DNA of 64,000 nt from contig OX422191.1 in assembly GCA_949130485.1 (NCBI GenBank), positions 3,485,840 to 3,549,839 on the forward strand, written 5' to 3'. The notes beneath the pieces are model-generated. The model saw nothing but the letters and a program-made list of their open reading frames with translations. It was not told the DNA's origin and made no database searches. The first letter of the stretch is position 1; every line of letters starts with the position of its first letter. A program made the position numbers and the translations under genes. The stretch is from Agelas oroides. Lineage: Eukaryota; Porifera; Demospongiae; Agelasida; Agelasidae. Shown here in pieces: positions 42,175-53,893 of the stretch.

Positions 42175-42270
42175 ATGGCTTCCGTGACCGCAAGCGAAGA
42201 AGCCGACGTCAAGGAGGAAAAGGACACCATCCGTCAGGTGATCTTTAACAACAAAGAATTCAAGCAATAG
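42175..42270 (+). CDS. 31-codon micro-ORF in Helitron-like copy 5
   Basis: M-A-S-V-T-A-S-E-E-A-D-V start and the IRQVIFNNKEFKQ end. Confidence 0.35.
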   Translation: MASVTASEEADVKEEKDTIRQVIFNNKEFKQ

Positions 42271-42301
42271 CTGTGTGATTTCAGTGAACTGTACCCAGGT
42301 G

Positions 42302-42377
42302 TAGCCTCGTTCCCAGGCTCTCCCCACTAAGAGGGGGGAGGGCCCTTCTTAGCGGGGAGAGCCTGGGAACGAGGCTA
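42302..42377. mobile_element. hairpin element in Helitron copy 5
   Basis: TAGCCTCGTTCCCAGGC...GCCTGGGAACGAGGCTA at the shared site, right flank CCCAGGT. Confidence 0.8.
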
Positions 42378-43131
42378 CCCAGGTAAGCAAGAATGGGAAG
42401 CATTTGCCACAATTGTCTCCACTACACAATCTGCCAGAGACAATGATGATGCAAATATAGACTTTTCTAGCACGACGTTCAGCAACCTGGAGTAGAAACT
42501 CTCAGAGAAAATGTCATAGAAAAAATGGAAAACTTTTGTGGCTACCAACAATGGTGTTGAGATAGCAATGACACAGCCCTAATGGAAAAACTGAACCAAC
42601 TAACATCCACTAACTCACTGGCAATGTGTAAAAAACTACCATTTGAAGCTCATTTGGTCGATAGAAACTCCAATGTAAGCTCTCATGCAAACAGGAAATA
42701 TTATGTCATCACTTTTATATTGTTATTAGTGTAATGTCATGTTGTTTACAACAAAAATTGATAAACCATAACGGTGATTGTGTACACAAAAAATTGTATG
42801 TTAGCCTCTTCCAAACCAATTCATTGTTTCTCACCCCTAAGCAGAAAACTAGATGTGGGTTGGCCAAGAATTGAAGACTTTCAATTACGAGGTCATTCCT
42901 GTGTGAATAATGTACAACGCTGCCTTTGTCATTTCTACACTTGGATGAGGCACAGTAAGCAAACAGCAACTTTACTTCTTACTAAACACCACGCCAACTT
43001 CGACACCTCGACAAGTGCGAAGGGGTACGCGCGCGTGTGTACGAACTGCGCATGTGCAATTGTAGTCCTTGGCATACTGCTTGCTCAGGCTCGCCCCACA
43101 ATGCCCTGCATTCGTCTAGTTATTATTATTA

Positions 43132-43640
43132 CTAGGGATACACATTGTGCAAATAGACCTCGCTCCGCGAACGTCCGCGTTTGCCCTCGTATTTCCCAAG
43201 TATAGTTTCTACGTTCCCAATCCACGTATCCTGGGAACCAAACCAGTCTTACCATGTAAAAATGGCTGCTGTTGTAAGCTTGAGTTGGTAGGAACAAAGA
43301 GCGTGTTTGTCTTATGGTACGGTCGCTATTTGTCTGCCGTGGGTTGCTCACAGGTGGAACTGTCATACCAGTAAGTTTGGTAGCTGTTGTGCCTACCGTT
43401 CCAGAGAAATCCGTATTTTGCGGATATCTCACTGCTGCATCTGTTTCCCTTGGGCTACCGACACAGTTCGCTCACAGTTGTTTAGTAACAGCTAGAGCTT
43501 TCATGCCTGCCAGTCTGATAGTGATCCCGTAGACCATTGTTGAGATATCGAAGTTTTTAGGCCAACTTCCGGTTGACGACGACGACGACGACGACGAAAA
43601 ATCTCAATTGAACCCGGGTATAGCCTCGCTTCGCTCGGAA
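43132..43640 (-). mobile_element. GAC-repeat Helitron-like element, tandem copy a
   Basis: Minus orientation: CTAG end at 43132-43135, TCCGAGCGAAGCGAGG start near 43640. Seven GAC units at 43575-43595. Confidence 0.75.
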
Positions 43641-43646
43641 TTATTA

Positions 43647-44087
43647 CTAGGGATACACATTGTGCAAATGGACCTTGCTCCGCGAACGTCCGCGTTTGCC
43701 CTCGTATTTCCCAAGTATAGTTTCTACGTTCCCAATCCACGTATCCTGGGAACCAGACCAGTCTTACCATGTAAAAATGGCTGCTGTTGTAAGCTTGAGT
43801 TGGTAGAACAAAGAGCGTGTTTGTCTTATGGTACAGTCGCTATTTGTCTGCCGTGGGTTGCTCACAGGTGGAACTGTCATACCAGTAAGTTTGGTAGCTG
43901 TTGTGCCTACCGTTCTGGAGAAATCCGTGTTTTGCGGATATCTCACTCCTGCATCTGTTTCCCTTAGGCTACCGACACAGTTCGCTCACAGTTGTTTAGT
44001 AACAGCTAGAGCTTTCATGCCTGCCAGTCTGATAGTGATCCCGTAGACCATTGTTGAGATATCGAAGTTTTTAGGCCAACTTCCGGT

Positions 44088-44132
<45 letters not shown>

Positions 44133-44175
44133 AAAATCTCAGTTGAACCCGGGTATAGCCTCGCTTCGCTCGGAA
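43647..44175 (-). mobile_element. GAC-repeat Helitron-like element, tandem copy b
   Basis: CTAG end at 43647-43650, start near 44175. Fourteen GAC units at 44089-44130. The junction to copy c is direct (TTCCG abutting CTAG). Confidence 0.75.
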
Positions 44176-44617
44176 CTAGGGATACACATTGTGCAAATGG
44201 ACCTCGCTCCGCGAACGTCCGCGTTTGCCCTCGTATTTCCCAAGTATAGTTTCTACGTTCCCAATCCATGTATCCTGGGAACCAGACCAGTCTTACCATG
44301 TAAAAATGGCTGCTGTTGTAAGCTTGAGTTGGTAGGAACAAAGAGCGTGTTTGTCTTATGGTACGGTCGCTATTTGTCTGCCGTGGGTTGCTCACAGGTG
44401 GAACTGTCATACCAGTAAGTTTGGTAGCTGTTGTGCCTACCGTTCTGGAGAAATCCGTGTTTTACGGATATCTCGCTGCTGCATCTGTTTCCCTTGGGTT
44501 ACCGATACAGTTTGCTCACTGTTGTTTAGTAACAGCTAGAGCTTTCATGCCTGCCAGTCTGATAGTGATCCCGTACACCATTCTTGAGATATCGAAGTTT
44601 TTAGGCCAACTTCCGGT

Positions 44618-44668
<51 letters not shown>

Positions 44669-44712
44669 AAAATCTCAATTGAACCCGGGTATAGCCTCGC
44701 TTCGCTCGGAAT
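44176..44712 (-). mobile_element. GAC-repeat Helitron-like element, tandem copy c
   Basis: CTAG end at 44176-44179, start near 44712. Sixteen GAC units at 44619-44666. Open frames through these copies (poly-Asp or poly-Arg) come from the repeat. Confidence 0.75.
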
Positions 44713-47700
44713 TATCTGTCGTACGTCTTTCCGTATATTCTTGACGCTGTAATTTAACGCGATAGCCGCGGGCCGCGTGCGGACCTTAAGTAAGATTTTC
44801 GTACAACTTGGCAGCCAGCTAGCTAAGGTGACTTGTAAAGATGACGCTTATGAAAGATAGCCAGGGATTGCAGGCGGAGCGTGCGCATTTATTGAAGAAA
44901 GGATAGCCTATAGAAGTTGTGTTTGCAGCGACACCCAGGATAGGTAGCTGGATCGAGCGTGAGTGTCTACTGTATGTAAACAGTTGTGTAGAGAGGTTTA
45001 AAGCAAAAATCGGCAGAGACCCTCCTTCTATCCATGGCTGATGGATGGCGAACCCTCTCTGCTACATCTCTAAGATGCCTCAACTTAAGGCTTCTTAGCA
45101 TAGTCCTTACTTGAGACTCAAGTAAGGACTACACGCGACAGGCCAGGCTGTGTTTAGACTTAGCCTACAGTTAGCCAGAGTAGATGCTTAGGTTGCACTA
45201 ACGGCATTGTATGGTACCACCCATGAGAAGCTAGTCTCTGCAGCCGTCTCCTCTAAGCTGTTAAGCATTTTTATAGAGAGTAGAGTCACAAGCTTTGTTC
45301 AGCTACATGCCACGCCACCTGTGTGTGCTGTGCTCTGACACTTCACTGAAAAGCCGTTGATATAAGTTAAAGCTGTGTATTGCTTGCTCACGCTCGCCCA
45401 ACAATGTTCTACATTCTCCTAGTTTGTATGACAAAGATGGAAAGGTGTTTCTTGATGGAAAGTGTGGATATTGATTGATTTGTTGATTGTTAGGACATTT
45501 ATGCTTTTAGCATTGGTTCTCAAATATGTAAATTATGAATGATTTCCTACTGAGGGCCAGGACATTGCAGATTAACCCTTTAACCACCGATGACACTTTT
45601 TGGTGTTGTCTGACTTTGGCCGCATGTTATCAGTTGGTGCAATCCATTTTGAAGATATATAGGTATGTGGGTGCACCTCTCTGGGTGACAGTGCATGGCG
45701 GCTGTTGCAGCTGGCTGTAGAAAAGCCCTGGTCAGTGCCGCGGGTGGGCTATTTGTCTGCTTTCTTGCACAAACGGGCATGGAAAACACTCCTTTCACCT
45801 TGTAGGGACTCCATTTCTGGCATTTTAGGTAGCTTTTAGTCCGGAGAAGCGTTCTCTGGTTGGAACGCCCTGGCTATTGAATTGGGACACATCTGACACG
45901 GGTTACAGTCAGTGATTGGTAAATTTGGAGTCAGAAGTAGCTGGCAAGCTAAACTTGAATTTAGCCTTAGGCCTCTGTCTAACCCTTCACTGACTGTAAT
46001 CCGTGTCAGGTGTGTCATGAATGTCATCATAAGGCTATGAATCTCATTAACAGCCTTAGCTTAATGTTTGGGCATATTTGTGGGTCATGAACCATTAACA
46101 GCCATGCAAAGACTGGCCTGGTGACAGCCAAGTCTGTGTGGTAAGTCTTTACAAGGGCATAGGAATGGGGGGAGGGCTAGGGAGACTGTCCCCCTTCACA
46201 ACCACTGTAGCCCCCCCTCCTTCACTGTATATAGGTACTCGGATAAGTACCGGTATATACTTGCCATTTTATGTGCCACGTACCCTTTGTACAGCAACAG
46301 GTTGCAAATGAAGCGATTATCGTGTTTTGAATCATGCCTGTATCCGATTCCACGTTGAAGAAGAGAGTGCATCCAAAGGCGAGTTTTTCACTAATTATTG
46401 GGCGTGGTTTTAAAATTTTTTGATGCATGCTCTTTTACCAACACTTAGCCCCCCCCCCCTACTAAATACCCTCTCCTATGCCACTAGGTCTTTACTTGAC
46501 ACTGCCTGACCTTACCTGTCCCCACAGTTCTCATGAATATCATTAAATGGCTGTTTTATGGGCTGTTTTGTTCTCTGATTAAAAGGTGTATGGTAGTTAT
46601 GGTTAAGTGAATGGAGCATTTAGAGCTAAAATGAGTAGGACAGTTATGATTACTAGCATTATTAGGATACCCTTTATGATTCACTAGGTAACGTAATAGT
46701 TTGTAAACAAGTTGGTTTGTCCACCCACATTCAAGTCACCGTTTACTTTCCACTTGGGGTGCAGTTAGCCTTGAAAACAAACCAAAAAAAAAAGAAGAAA
46801 CTAGCGGGATATAGCTATATTTCTCTGTCAGCCACTTTACCAGACAAACTTGTCATCTGTAACCATAGCAATGATGAGTCAGTTACTTATGGCATGTTGG
46901 CCCCACCTGTACATGTGTAGGTGACCTGGGCTGTCTTATCACTGGCCCCACCTGTACATGTGTAGGTGACCTGGGCTGTCTTATCACTCAACAACACTCC
47001 CATGCAAATTTGCTAGATGATATTCAGGGTGGGAACATGTCTGGTAGAGTGGCTGACAGATGAATATATCTGTCTAGTCATCAGTACATTATTATTTTAT
47101 ACATGAATGTCCTCAAACCACTAATTCGAGAATGCAGGGATGACATCTGCAAGAGGTGTAGCTATGTGTGACAGTAGAAAAGATTGTGCAGCTAACACAT
47201 GTGCAAACTGTGACTTGAGCATGTTTAAATGATGAGTAAGTTTGACCCACTTAACTTGTAAAATCTAAGAACTTGGGGACCTAAATGTCTAGCTAAAGGT
47301 GTCTGATATAGCTAGCAACACTCAGTAATGGCAACAGAAGCATACTGAGATATAGTATGCCAGTTTCACTCTCGGAACCAGCTACAAACAGCTTGTGTAC
47401 AAGGCTACTTTCACTAACAGAACTTCAACTTCAAAGCAGAGCCACACAGGAGATAACTTTGTCTCATCCCAGGAGGGTGTGGCAACATAGCACATATATA
47501 GCTAAAGGGCTAGTTGTTAACATGGTTCCACTAAAAGCTTCAACTTTGAAGTGGCTTGCTGGGCTGCTATAAATTGAAAGTGTGCTAAGTATGTGTTTAA
47601 AGGTGCAGTAAATAAAATTATGTAGCTAGGTTGTTGAAAGGAAGCCTTGAACATGACTGTGGGATAATTAGCCAATCAGATCGTGCCTCCAGCTTACAAG

Positions 47701-48091
47701 AAGGCACAATATGTTGTACATAAGTTTACTCAGGAAATTACAAGCAGCACTCATACTCTCCTGATTCACCAGCTCCTTTCTTCCTGGGGAACCTGGACAC
47801 AACACTAGTTGAGCAGGACACTCTTTCACCTACTTTACACCGACTTTGACCAGCAAGCCCTATACAAGCTATGGATAACTTTTTTGGGGTAGACATAAAA
47901 GCCATTTTAGACATTAGTACATGAAGTTCATCCACTGCCACAATTTTAAAAAGAAGCAGAATACTCCACACTTGTACATGCATATATCTAGGATGTGGGT
48001 GACCACTGTGGGGGAGCACCAACACCACTGGCACATCGATGTTCAAAATTTCTCACATACATAAAGTGTGAAGTTAAAACATAAAGGGAGA
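44713..48091. other. intergenic, no gene recognised
   Basis: A solo Helitron 3' end (GCTTGCTCACGCTCGCCC...CTCCTAG) lies at 45382-45422 with no matching start seen. An imperfect inverted repeat (GGGTTACAGTCAGTGA near 45900 and TCACTGACTGTAATCC near 45989) is also present. The duplicate at 46899-46988 is listed separately. Frames here look like chance. Confidence 0.45.
46899..46988. repeat. 45-bp perfect tandem duplication
   Basis: Two adjacent identical units beginning GGCCCCACCTGTACATGTGT. Confidence 0.9.
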
Positions 48092-48200
48092 TGGGGATGG
48101 GGCATTTATGGCTTAAATGGATGGGGCATTTTATGGCTTAAATGGGTAGGGCATTTATGGCTTAAATGGGTGGGGCATTTATGGCTCAAATGGATGGGGC
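48092..48200. repeat. 27-bp minisatellite, about four copies
   Basis: Unit GGGGCATTTATGGCTTAAAT plus GGAT/GGGT. Confidence 0.85.
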
Positions 48201-48509
48201 GGTTAGTTACTGCTTTGGGAGATATGCTCAAAAAAAATACTGGTCTTCAGGGGAGTGGGTGACCACTTTTACTTCTACAATTTACCTTGTTTTCTTCTAC
48301 AACAAAGATGCAGGAGAGATTTGAGTTATTGACTCCACATGCTCTACTATTGGGTGGATTGAAGTTGGCTCAGAAGCTGTATATAGCCACACAATTTAGT
48401 AGCATATACCACTTTATGTCAGTAGTGTTGTTCATCCCTAAATAGAGATGGGTGTGTCACTGGTGACAACATTCTTGTACAACTCAAGAGTTTCAATCTC
48501 TTACTATAC

Positions 48510-48650
48510 CTTCTCTTCCATACTGCACATCCATGCCTGGTGGCATGAGTTTACAGTCAGATGCATACACTTGTGAGATGGCTGTCACGTCATGCTTGTT
48601 TATGGCATCAATGAAGCGCTGGGTAACAGCATCAATTTCAGCTCTCAGAT
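48510..48650 (-). CDS. SnoaL/DUF4440-like (NTF2 fold) internal exon
   Basis: 141 nt bounded by TTAG acceptor and G|GTATAGT donor on the minus strand, phase 1 at both ends. It encodes LRAEIDAVTQRFIDAINKHD then AISQVYASDCKLMPPGMDV and YGREG. This fits the N-terminal half of DUF4440/SnoaL-like domains (helix with x-F-x-x-A-(I/V)-N-K-x-D, strand with LY-x-x-D-x-x-(L/V)-(L/M)-PPG, then a GRE-I turn). Such small NTF2-fold proteins act as ketosteroid-isomerase-like enzymes or assembly domains. Flanking exons are not recognised within several kilobases, so introns are long or the exon is orphaned. The exon is convincing by sequence, but its function in this organism is not known. Confidence 0.6.
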
Positions 48651-48929
48651 CTAAGATTGTGAGTGGTGTGTATGTGTGTGTTGTGTGCAGGTGCATGTGT
48701 GAGAACTTCACTGTCATGACACAATACAATAAAGAAGTAGATTAAGTACCAAAAAAATACAAACAATTCACAAAACTGATTAGGCAATCGTTTGTCAGCA
48801 GTTTCAGGCCACAAGCTCAAAAAGTAAAGTTAGTGATTTGATCCCCTTTCAACTGGTCACAGTACGTTTGGATGTAAAATGAGGAGTCACTTAGCACATA
48901 GTGTATGTTGTTGTCGGGTAGTCTTAATA
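48651..48929. other. putative intron and intergenic sequence
   Basis: Upstream of the SnoaL-like exon on the minus strand. A CACACA/TGTGTG-rich stretch lies at 48660-48705. No upstream exon is recognised. Confidence 0.4.
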
Positions 48930-48970
48930 AAATATGCAGGACCACTGTTCTGGGAGTAGCAGGAGATTCT

Positions 48971-49059
48971 TAGCCTCATTTCCAGGCCCCGCCCAGCTTT
49001 CCGTCGCTTGCAGTACGGAAAAGCGACGGAAAGCTGGGCGGGGCCTGGAAACGAGGCTA
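48971..49059. mobile_element. hairpin element, 9-bp target duplication
   Basis: TAGCCTCATTTCCAGGCCCC...GGGGCCTGGAAACGAGGCTA flanked by GGAGATTCT at 48962-48970 and 49060-49068. Absent from the paralogous position near 100. Confidence 0.85.
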
Positions 49060-49691
49060 GGAGATTCTAGTACAGCAACTAATGCAGCCCTTGGAGCCAT
49101 TGCATCAGTATAAGCTCCATGCATAAAATCTCGCACAGTAAAACTGGGGAGACACCAACTTCACTGCAGGCATCTGAGCATCATAGGGCTAGTGATGAGT
49201 GATTACAGTATCAATGCTTATTCAAAGGGGCATGTCATGAAGTTATGGTATGATCCCAGAGAGTGTTGAGTGCTGTGTCACAGGACCAAATGGTAGGTGA
49301 AACTCGAAGTTCATTATATAATTATTTGAGGCAAAGACGCAATTCTTTCCCAATATAAGGCCACATGTTTTGCATACTTTTGGGCATTTTACGCACGTAA
49401 TTTTATCCCATGAGTATCCCAAGGTGAAAAAGGTGCAAAAGACGTAATAATTGTTTCCCATGAGTGACTCATGGGAATCATAGCTAACGTAAATATTCTT
49501 TCTGATGAGTGATATATGGGCGATTTCATGTCTTTTCTAAGTGACCTTCCCACTCCCATTTCCGTTCCCATCCCTTTTCCCGTTCCCTGCTTTTCCAGTT
49601 GCCCTTATGGGACTTCTCCAGACCAGAACAATAAAAACTTGAATTCTGGACTAATGAACTCAATTTTGGACTCAATATTTCATAAAATGTA

Positions 49692-49874
49692 CAGCAGATT
49701 GCAAAAGTCTTGCAACAAGCAAACTGAACAGTGGAAAACCACAATTGATTTACTACATATGAATCTGATTATCTTTCCCGCCTCAGCTGACCTTCCTCTT
49801 GGTTCAAACCCAGTAAATCAATTGTGGTTTTCCACTGTTCAGCTTGCTTGTTGCAAGACTTTTGCAATCTGCTG
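49692..49874. mobile_element. TA-target MITE with empty paralogous site
   Basis: Ends CAGCAGATTGCAAAAGTCTT and complement, about 65-bp arms, TA at 49690-49691 and 49875-49876. The paralogue near 4745-4752 reads AAATGTAAATTGC with a single TA. Confidence 0.88.
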
Positions 49875-50375
49875 TAATTGCTTAAGTATAGTAACTTTCT
49901 TCCCACGCCACATCTGACGAATAATTATTTAAGTGGCAATCCAGCATAAAGTCTAACGCCTCAATTCGTTGATTATTCGTTTCCCATCGTCGGCTCACAT
50001 GGATTTTCTGCGCATGCGATAGAATCTATTCGTATTTGCGCAACGTGAGATATATGTGAATGAGCTTAGCGATGAACGTAACGCTAACAAAGGGTCTGGT
50101 CTACTGCCCAGCATTCAAAAGAACCCTTCTACAATGGCGTATAATAGCGTTGATCCTCCTGCAATCACGTTTGTAAACTTTCATGACATTATATGACGGC
50201 TATGCCAAATACATAATGGTAATACCCGCCCGTCCGCATTGTGTGCAGGGGAAGCACCTCAAGATGAGCTATTGGATTGTTCATACATACTGATGGCATG
50301 CAATGCAAGCGACAGGCAACTAAGCGTTCCGCAAATTTACGCGGACACATGCACAGTAATGAATTTAACATAAAA

Positions 50376-50937
50376 TTAGGGTTGAGAACGTGAAAATGAA
50401 GATATAGAGTAACACCAACATAAGCATATGGTTGGAATAGTTGTTCATCTACTATTAATAAACGAGCACTCTTTTTGTCCGGAATCTGTACGTTAGTGGA
50501 AACGGCTACGACTTCTCCATGACGTTGGAGTCAAATATTTGGGATTCACGTAATTTGCTCACGTGCGGAAGCTTCAAGCGAAGCGAGCGATGCTCTTTTG
50601 GACTGCGGCAACGTACCAGCAGCGGCCTCACAAGAATAAGACCCATATCAGTTGCAAAACTCTGATTTTCACGTAGATAAGTTAAAAGTGTGCTATTTCG
50701 CCGACTCGCTCAAGCTCTGTTTCCAGATATACACGTGAGTTGCAAAGACACTGCACCTTGGTTTATTGTTGCCTTGCTGGTGCCTATCATTGCATGTGCT
50801 CACCTTTTGAATTGCTTGTTGAAAGTCACTAGTTTGGAATACCTGTACTAGGCTCCATAGAAAAGCAGGATGATGCCCCGCAATCGCCAGTAGGCGTAAT
50901 GAAATCGATTGCTGCACTTAGAATCATGGAGTTTGCC
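50376..50937. other. intergenic, no gene
   Basis: No convincing frame, repeat end or splice-supported exon. Confidence 0.45.
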
Positions 50938-50941
50938 TTAA

Positions 50942-51946
50942 GGTGGCACGGTCGTCACTCGGCGGAGGTTAACGAAAACATAAACCTGGGTTACAGTCAG
51001 GACCAGGGTTACTCCTAGTTCCAGGATTAGGGTTTGCTTTAGGGCAATCTTGCTTTGCCTAATTTTAAAAAGGGTTTTAGTAGCTCATTAATATATTCAT
51101 GAACCCCAAATTGCCACTCGATGGACGCATCTACACGCTCACTGTAGGTAGCGTCCCAACCACCAATGTATCTCAAAACAATCTATGCCAGCTTTTGTTC
51201 AAAGCTACTCTCAAAGTCAGGCTAGACTCATGTTTGTCACTACTCTTGGAATGGACAACTTTGACTGCACCAAAATGAATGCACATTTTAAAAAATTCAC
51301 AGCTTGTCTACAGGAGGGGCTCATTCACGAGTGGAAGCAAGCATTACTAGCCCCACCTCTCTCCCTTATGTCGCTAAACAACTCACGGCTCTGTTCCACA
51401 CACAGCCACCGTTCAGCTCCCTTGGCTGTCAGACTGTAGCACCAACGATAAATTGCGTATTCTAGTTAAAGCCCATCCCAGCACTTGAAGCACCTGGCCA
51501 CGGTCACCAACTAGGCTAGGCATACGGCCGCGAGACCTGGGCCTACTCAACAAACACAGTCTTGGCCACTGTGGCCTTTCTGCTTCTTCTAGACGCAAGC
51601 TTGCTTTCACAAGCAGACATTACGCACTACTCACAGCTACTGACACTACAGCACTCTACTAAACTCCTTCTTTTTTTTTTATTTTTTAAGTCGATCTAAG
51701 CTTATTTTCAAAGTTCCGACCACCACATGAAGGGTGCCGCCAGGCCACATCTTAACTAACTTAATTATAAACTGATTATTGGATGGCAATGCCGACAGGA
51801 AACGGGGAAAATCCCCAATTTTACGGACCGTGAACGGTTTGAGACTCTCAAAACGGACTGTGCGCTAAAATTTTAACAAGACAAAGAAGTCTATCAGCTT
51901 GGATTCCAGGTTTGTTGACCTTAAAAATCCAGGGTACTGTGCCACC
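50942..51946. mobile_element. TTAA-flanked element, copy 1
   Basis: TTAA at 50938-50941 and 51947-51950. Termini GGTGGCAC and GTGCCACC. The inside retains a decayed protein-like stretch (FVQSYSQSQARLMFVTTL near 51190) also present in the inverted copy at 57152-58245. TTAA targets suggest a piggyBac- or Kolobok-type mobiliser, but no transposase domain was recognised. Confidence 0.75.
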
Positions 51947-51950
51947 TTAA

Positions 51951-52225
51951 GTCAAGTGAGACTATGTGGCTGTTTCCTTGGCTGCTTTTAGAAAGTCACT
52001 TGTTCTGAGAGTAAATAGATATTTATGGCAAGCCATAATGCAGTATGACCTGTTTTGTCAAAATCTCAAGACCATGTAGACCTCAAAGATGAATTGGCAT
52101 GTGATTCTGTCACATTTGAAGCTGTAGACTTCTAAGATTTATTTTCATGTTCTGTAGCTGGTGATACTGAAATAATTTTATAGTACAATGCTATACTGTG
52201 GATACAACATACTTGTATGTGAGGC
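51951..52225. other. short intergenic stretch, no gene
   Basis: Nothing recognised. Confidence 0.45.
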
Positions 52226-52841
52226 CCAGGCCCGTAGCCAGGATTTTTAGATGGGGGGTTACATGGATGTCAGATGTGTATGTATGCATGCCATAAGTAT
52301 GCAGGACTAGGGAGGGTCTGGGGGCATGCTCCCCCAGGAAAATTAGATGCTCTGAGATTCCTTCTGAGGCCATTTGGGATAAAACCAGAGCCGTAGTAGC
52401 TACATGGCTCACGGAGTATTGCATCCAATTTTTGGCTGTCCACATATGCATTTGCTAAGCCAGCTGACTTCAAATTTCCAAGAGAGAAGGTACTAAGATT
52501 GGCAGAACAGCAGGTGGGGTGACATCACTAGAAGACAACTGGTGAACTCTTGGGTGCCTGAAATAGTGATTTATTTACACACGTATTTAGGCACGTCCTT
52601 TCATAGCAGTGGCATAAACAGCTTACATGCGTGTTCCGCGCTGGTCCTCCATGAACAAACTCGCCTGCAACCAGACTTGTTTCGACGGCGATGATTCTAA
52701 ATAGCATCGAGACTATATAGTGGACCAATTTCAAATGGTAGGGCACTCAAAATGTATAGTTAAGTGGTGCATATATAATCTTTTGGAGGCCAAAAGGGGG
52801 GTTCGAGCGAACCCCCTCAAACCCCCCCTGCCTACGGGCCT
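52226..52841. mobile_element. non-autonomous hAT-like element
   Basis: Ends CAGGCCCGTAGCCAGGATTT and CCCCCTGCCTACGGGCCTG, the CAGG-CCGTAG style of hAT ends, with GAGGCC on both outer sides as a partial target repeat. The GGGTCTGGGGGCATGCTCC block is shared with about 33160. No transposase. Confidence 0.6.
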
Positions 52842-53548
52842 GAGGCCATACAATAGCATCTACTAAAGTATTATGACTCAAGCTCGTACCCTAGCTGTCT
52901 CTGCTTGTCACCTTGTAGATTAATGCGCCTTTGGTTTGGTAGAGGTAGTGGGACTAAAAGCAGTATTGCCTAAAAGCAGTATTGTCCGCCTTAGTTATCG
53001 TACCATTGTTACTGCCTTGTATTCACATGAAGACTGAGAGAATCAATGCACCTTGAACTGCTGGAGGCTTACAGGCCCCTGAAATTGTTCATATAAACAT
53101 GGACTACTTGACTTAGCTGTGTATGTCATTTCCGAGTTAACTGACAATTCTGTCCAAACATTGCCTGAATCATGCAGCTATGATATTAGCTACTTGACTC
53201 ACTCTTTTCAGAGATCCAAACCTGACAATGCCTGATAATGGCTTCCTATGACTTTCGGAGTTTGTCCAAGGACTAACGTAGCTGGAAATGTAATTTCATA
53301 GCTTGGCCACCAAGCATTGTTTTACTAGGTGCTGTAGACCAATTTTCAGAGAATTTCCTCTAAACCATGGTTTGCAGTGCAGTACAAACACATCCCATTT
53401 CCATTGAAATCAACAGATTTTCATCAAACTTTTTGCACAGTGCAAGTCACCATAGGCAAGGTAAAACTATGAGGGTATAAGTGTTCTCTACTTGTGAAGT
53501 TTATTTTTCATGTTGACAACCCTAATAAAATGCTTCTTGCATTCTTAC
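52842..53548. other. intergenic or intron-like sequence, no gene
   Basis: No supported exon or repeat, apart from lying upstream of the exon-like segment at 53549. Confidence 0.4.
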
Positions 53549-53597
53549 CAGCCATCGCTTTCAAGTTCAGCTGGAGACTCAAACCTAAATCGGTTCA
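53549..53597 (-). other. exon-like 49-nt segment with splice-site flanks (paralogue of 5238-5286)
   Basis: CAG acceptor, 49 nt and GTAAGA donor on the minus strand. Encodes N-R-F-R-F-E-S-P-A-E-L-E-S-D-G. Most differences from the 5-kb copy are silent or conservative. Confidence 0.35.
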
Positions 53598-53781
53598 CTG
53601 CACAGTATCACGTCCAGGTGGAAACTTAGTCTTGCGTGGCCACACCCCGTTCCGCAAGAGAGGGAAGGGGTCAGTTACATGTACAGCAGTTTATGAAGTG
53701 CGGGAGCAATCACAGCGCAGTATTCTGTCACATGATAGCCTCGTACCCAGGCTCTAGCCTCTCGGTGGGCCTGGGTATATC

Positions 53782-53854
53782 TAGCCTTGTCCCCAGGCTC
53801 TATTCTGAAGAACGGGGGTTAGGTTTTTGAGGAGAGAGCCTGGGGACGAGGCTA
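53782..53854. mobile_element. hairpin element nested in another hairpin, 9-bp target duplication
   Basis: TAGCCTTGTCCCCAGGCTCT...GAGCCTGGGGACGAGGCTA flanked by GGGTATATC at 53773-53781 and 53855-53863. The left neighbour 53736-53775 is a truncated TAGCCTCGTACCCAGGC hairpin whose right arm holds the target. Confidence 0.85.
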
Positions 53855-53893
53855 GGGTATATCACTGTAAGGTGCATGAGTAAACATATTATA

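Larger units (their letters stand above)
41942..43119 (+). mobile_element. Helitron-like non-autonomous element, copy 5, with both ends
   Basis: The clearest complete copy: the 60-bp 5' module (TTGGGGCGAGCCTGAGCGAG) at 41944, a TTATTATTATTAT stretch, the body from CGTACGACC (42017) and the 3' end GCATTCGTCTAG at 43119. The terminal GGGGCGAGCCTGAGC and GCTCAGGCTCGCCCC are mutual complements. Contains a hairpin (42300-42377) and micro-ORF (42175-42270). It is followed directly by the GAC-repeat Helitron array. Confidence 0.75.
48930..50375. repeat. segmental duplication, second copy (reference for empty sites)
   Basis: Matches 61-880 and then 4407-5215 without the 3.5 kb between them. It lacks the insertions at 156-596 and 689-747 but has its own hairpin (48971-49059) and MITE (49692-49874). 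No gene. Confidence 0.8.

Noticed and set aside
43307..44744. Several frames of 60-130 codons, some with poly-Asp or poly-Arg
   Set aside because: They come from the GAC repeats and recur identically in each tandem Helitron copy without start or codon-bias support.
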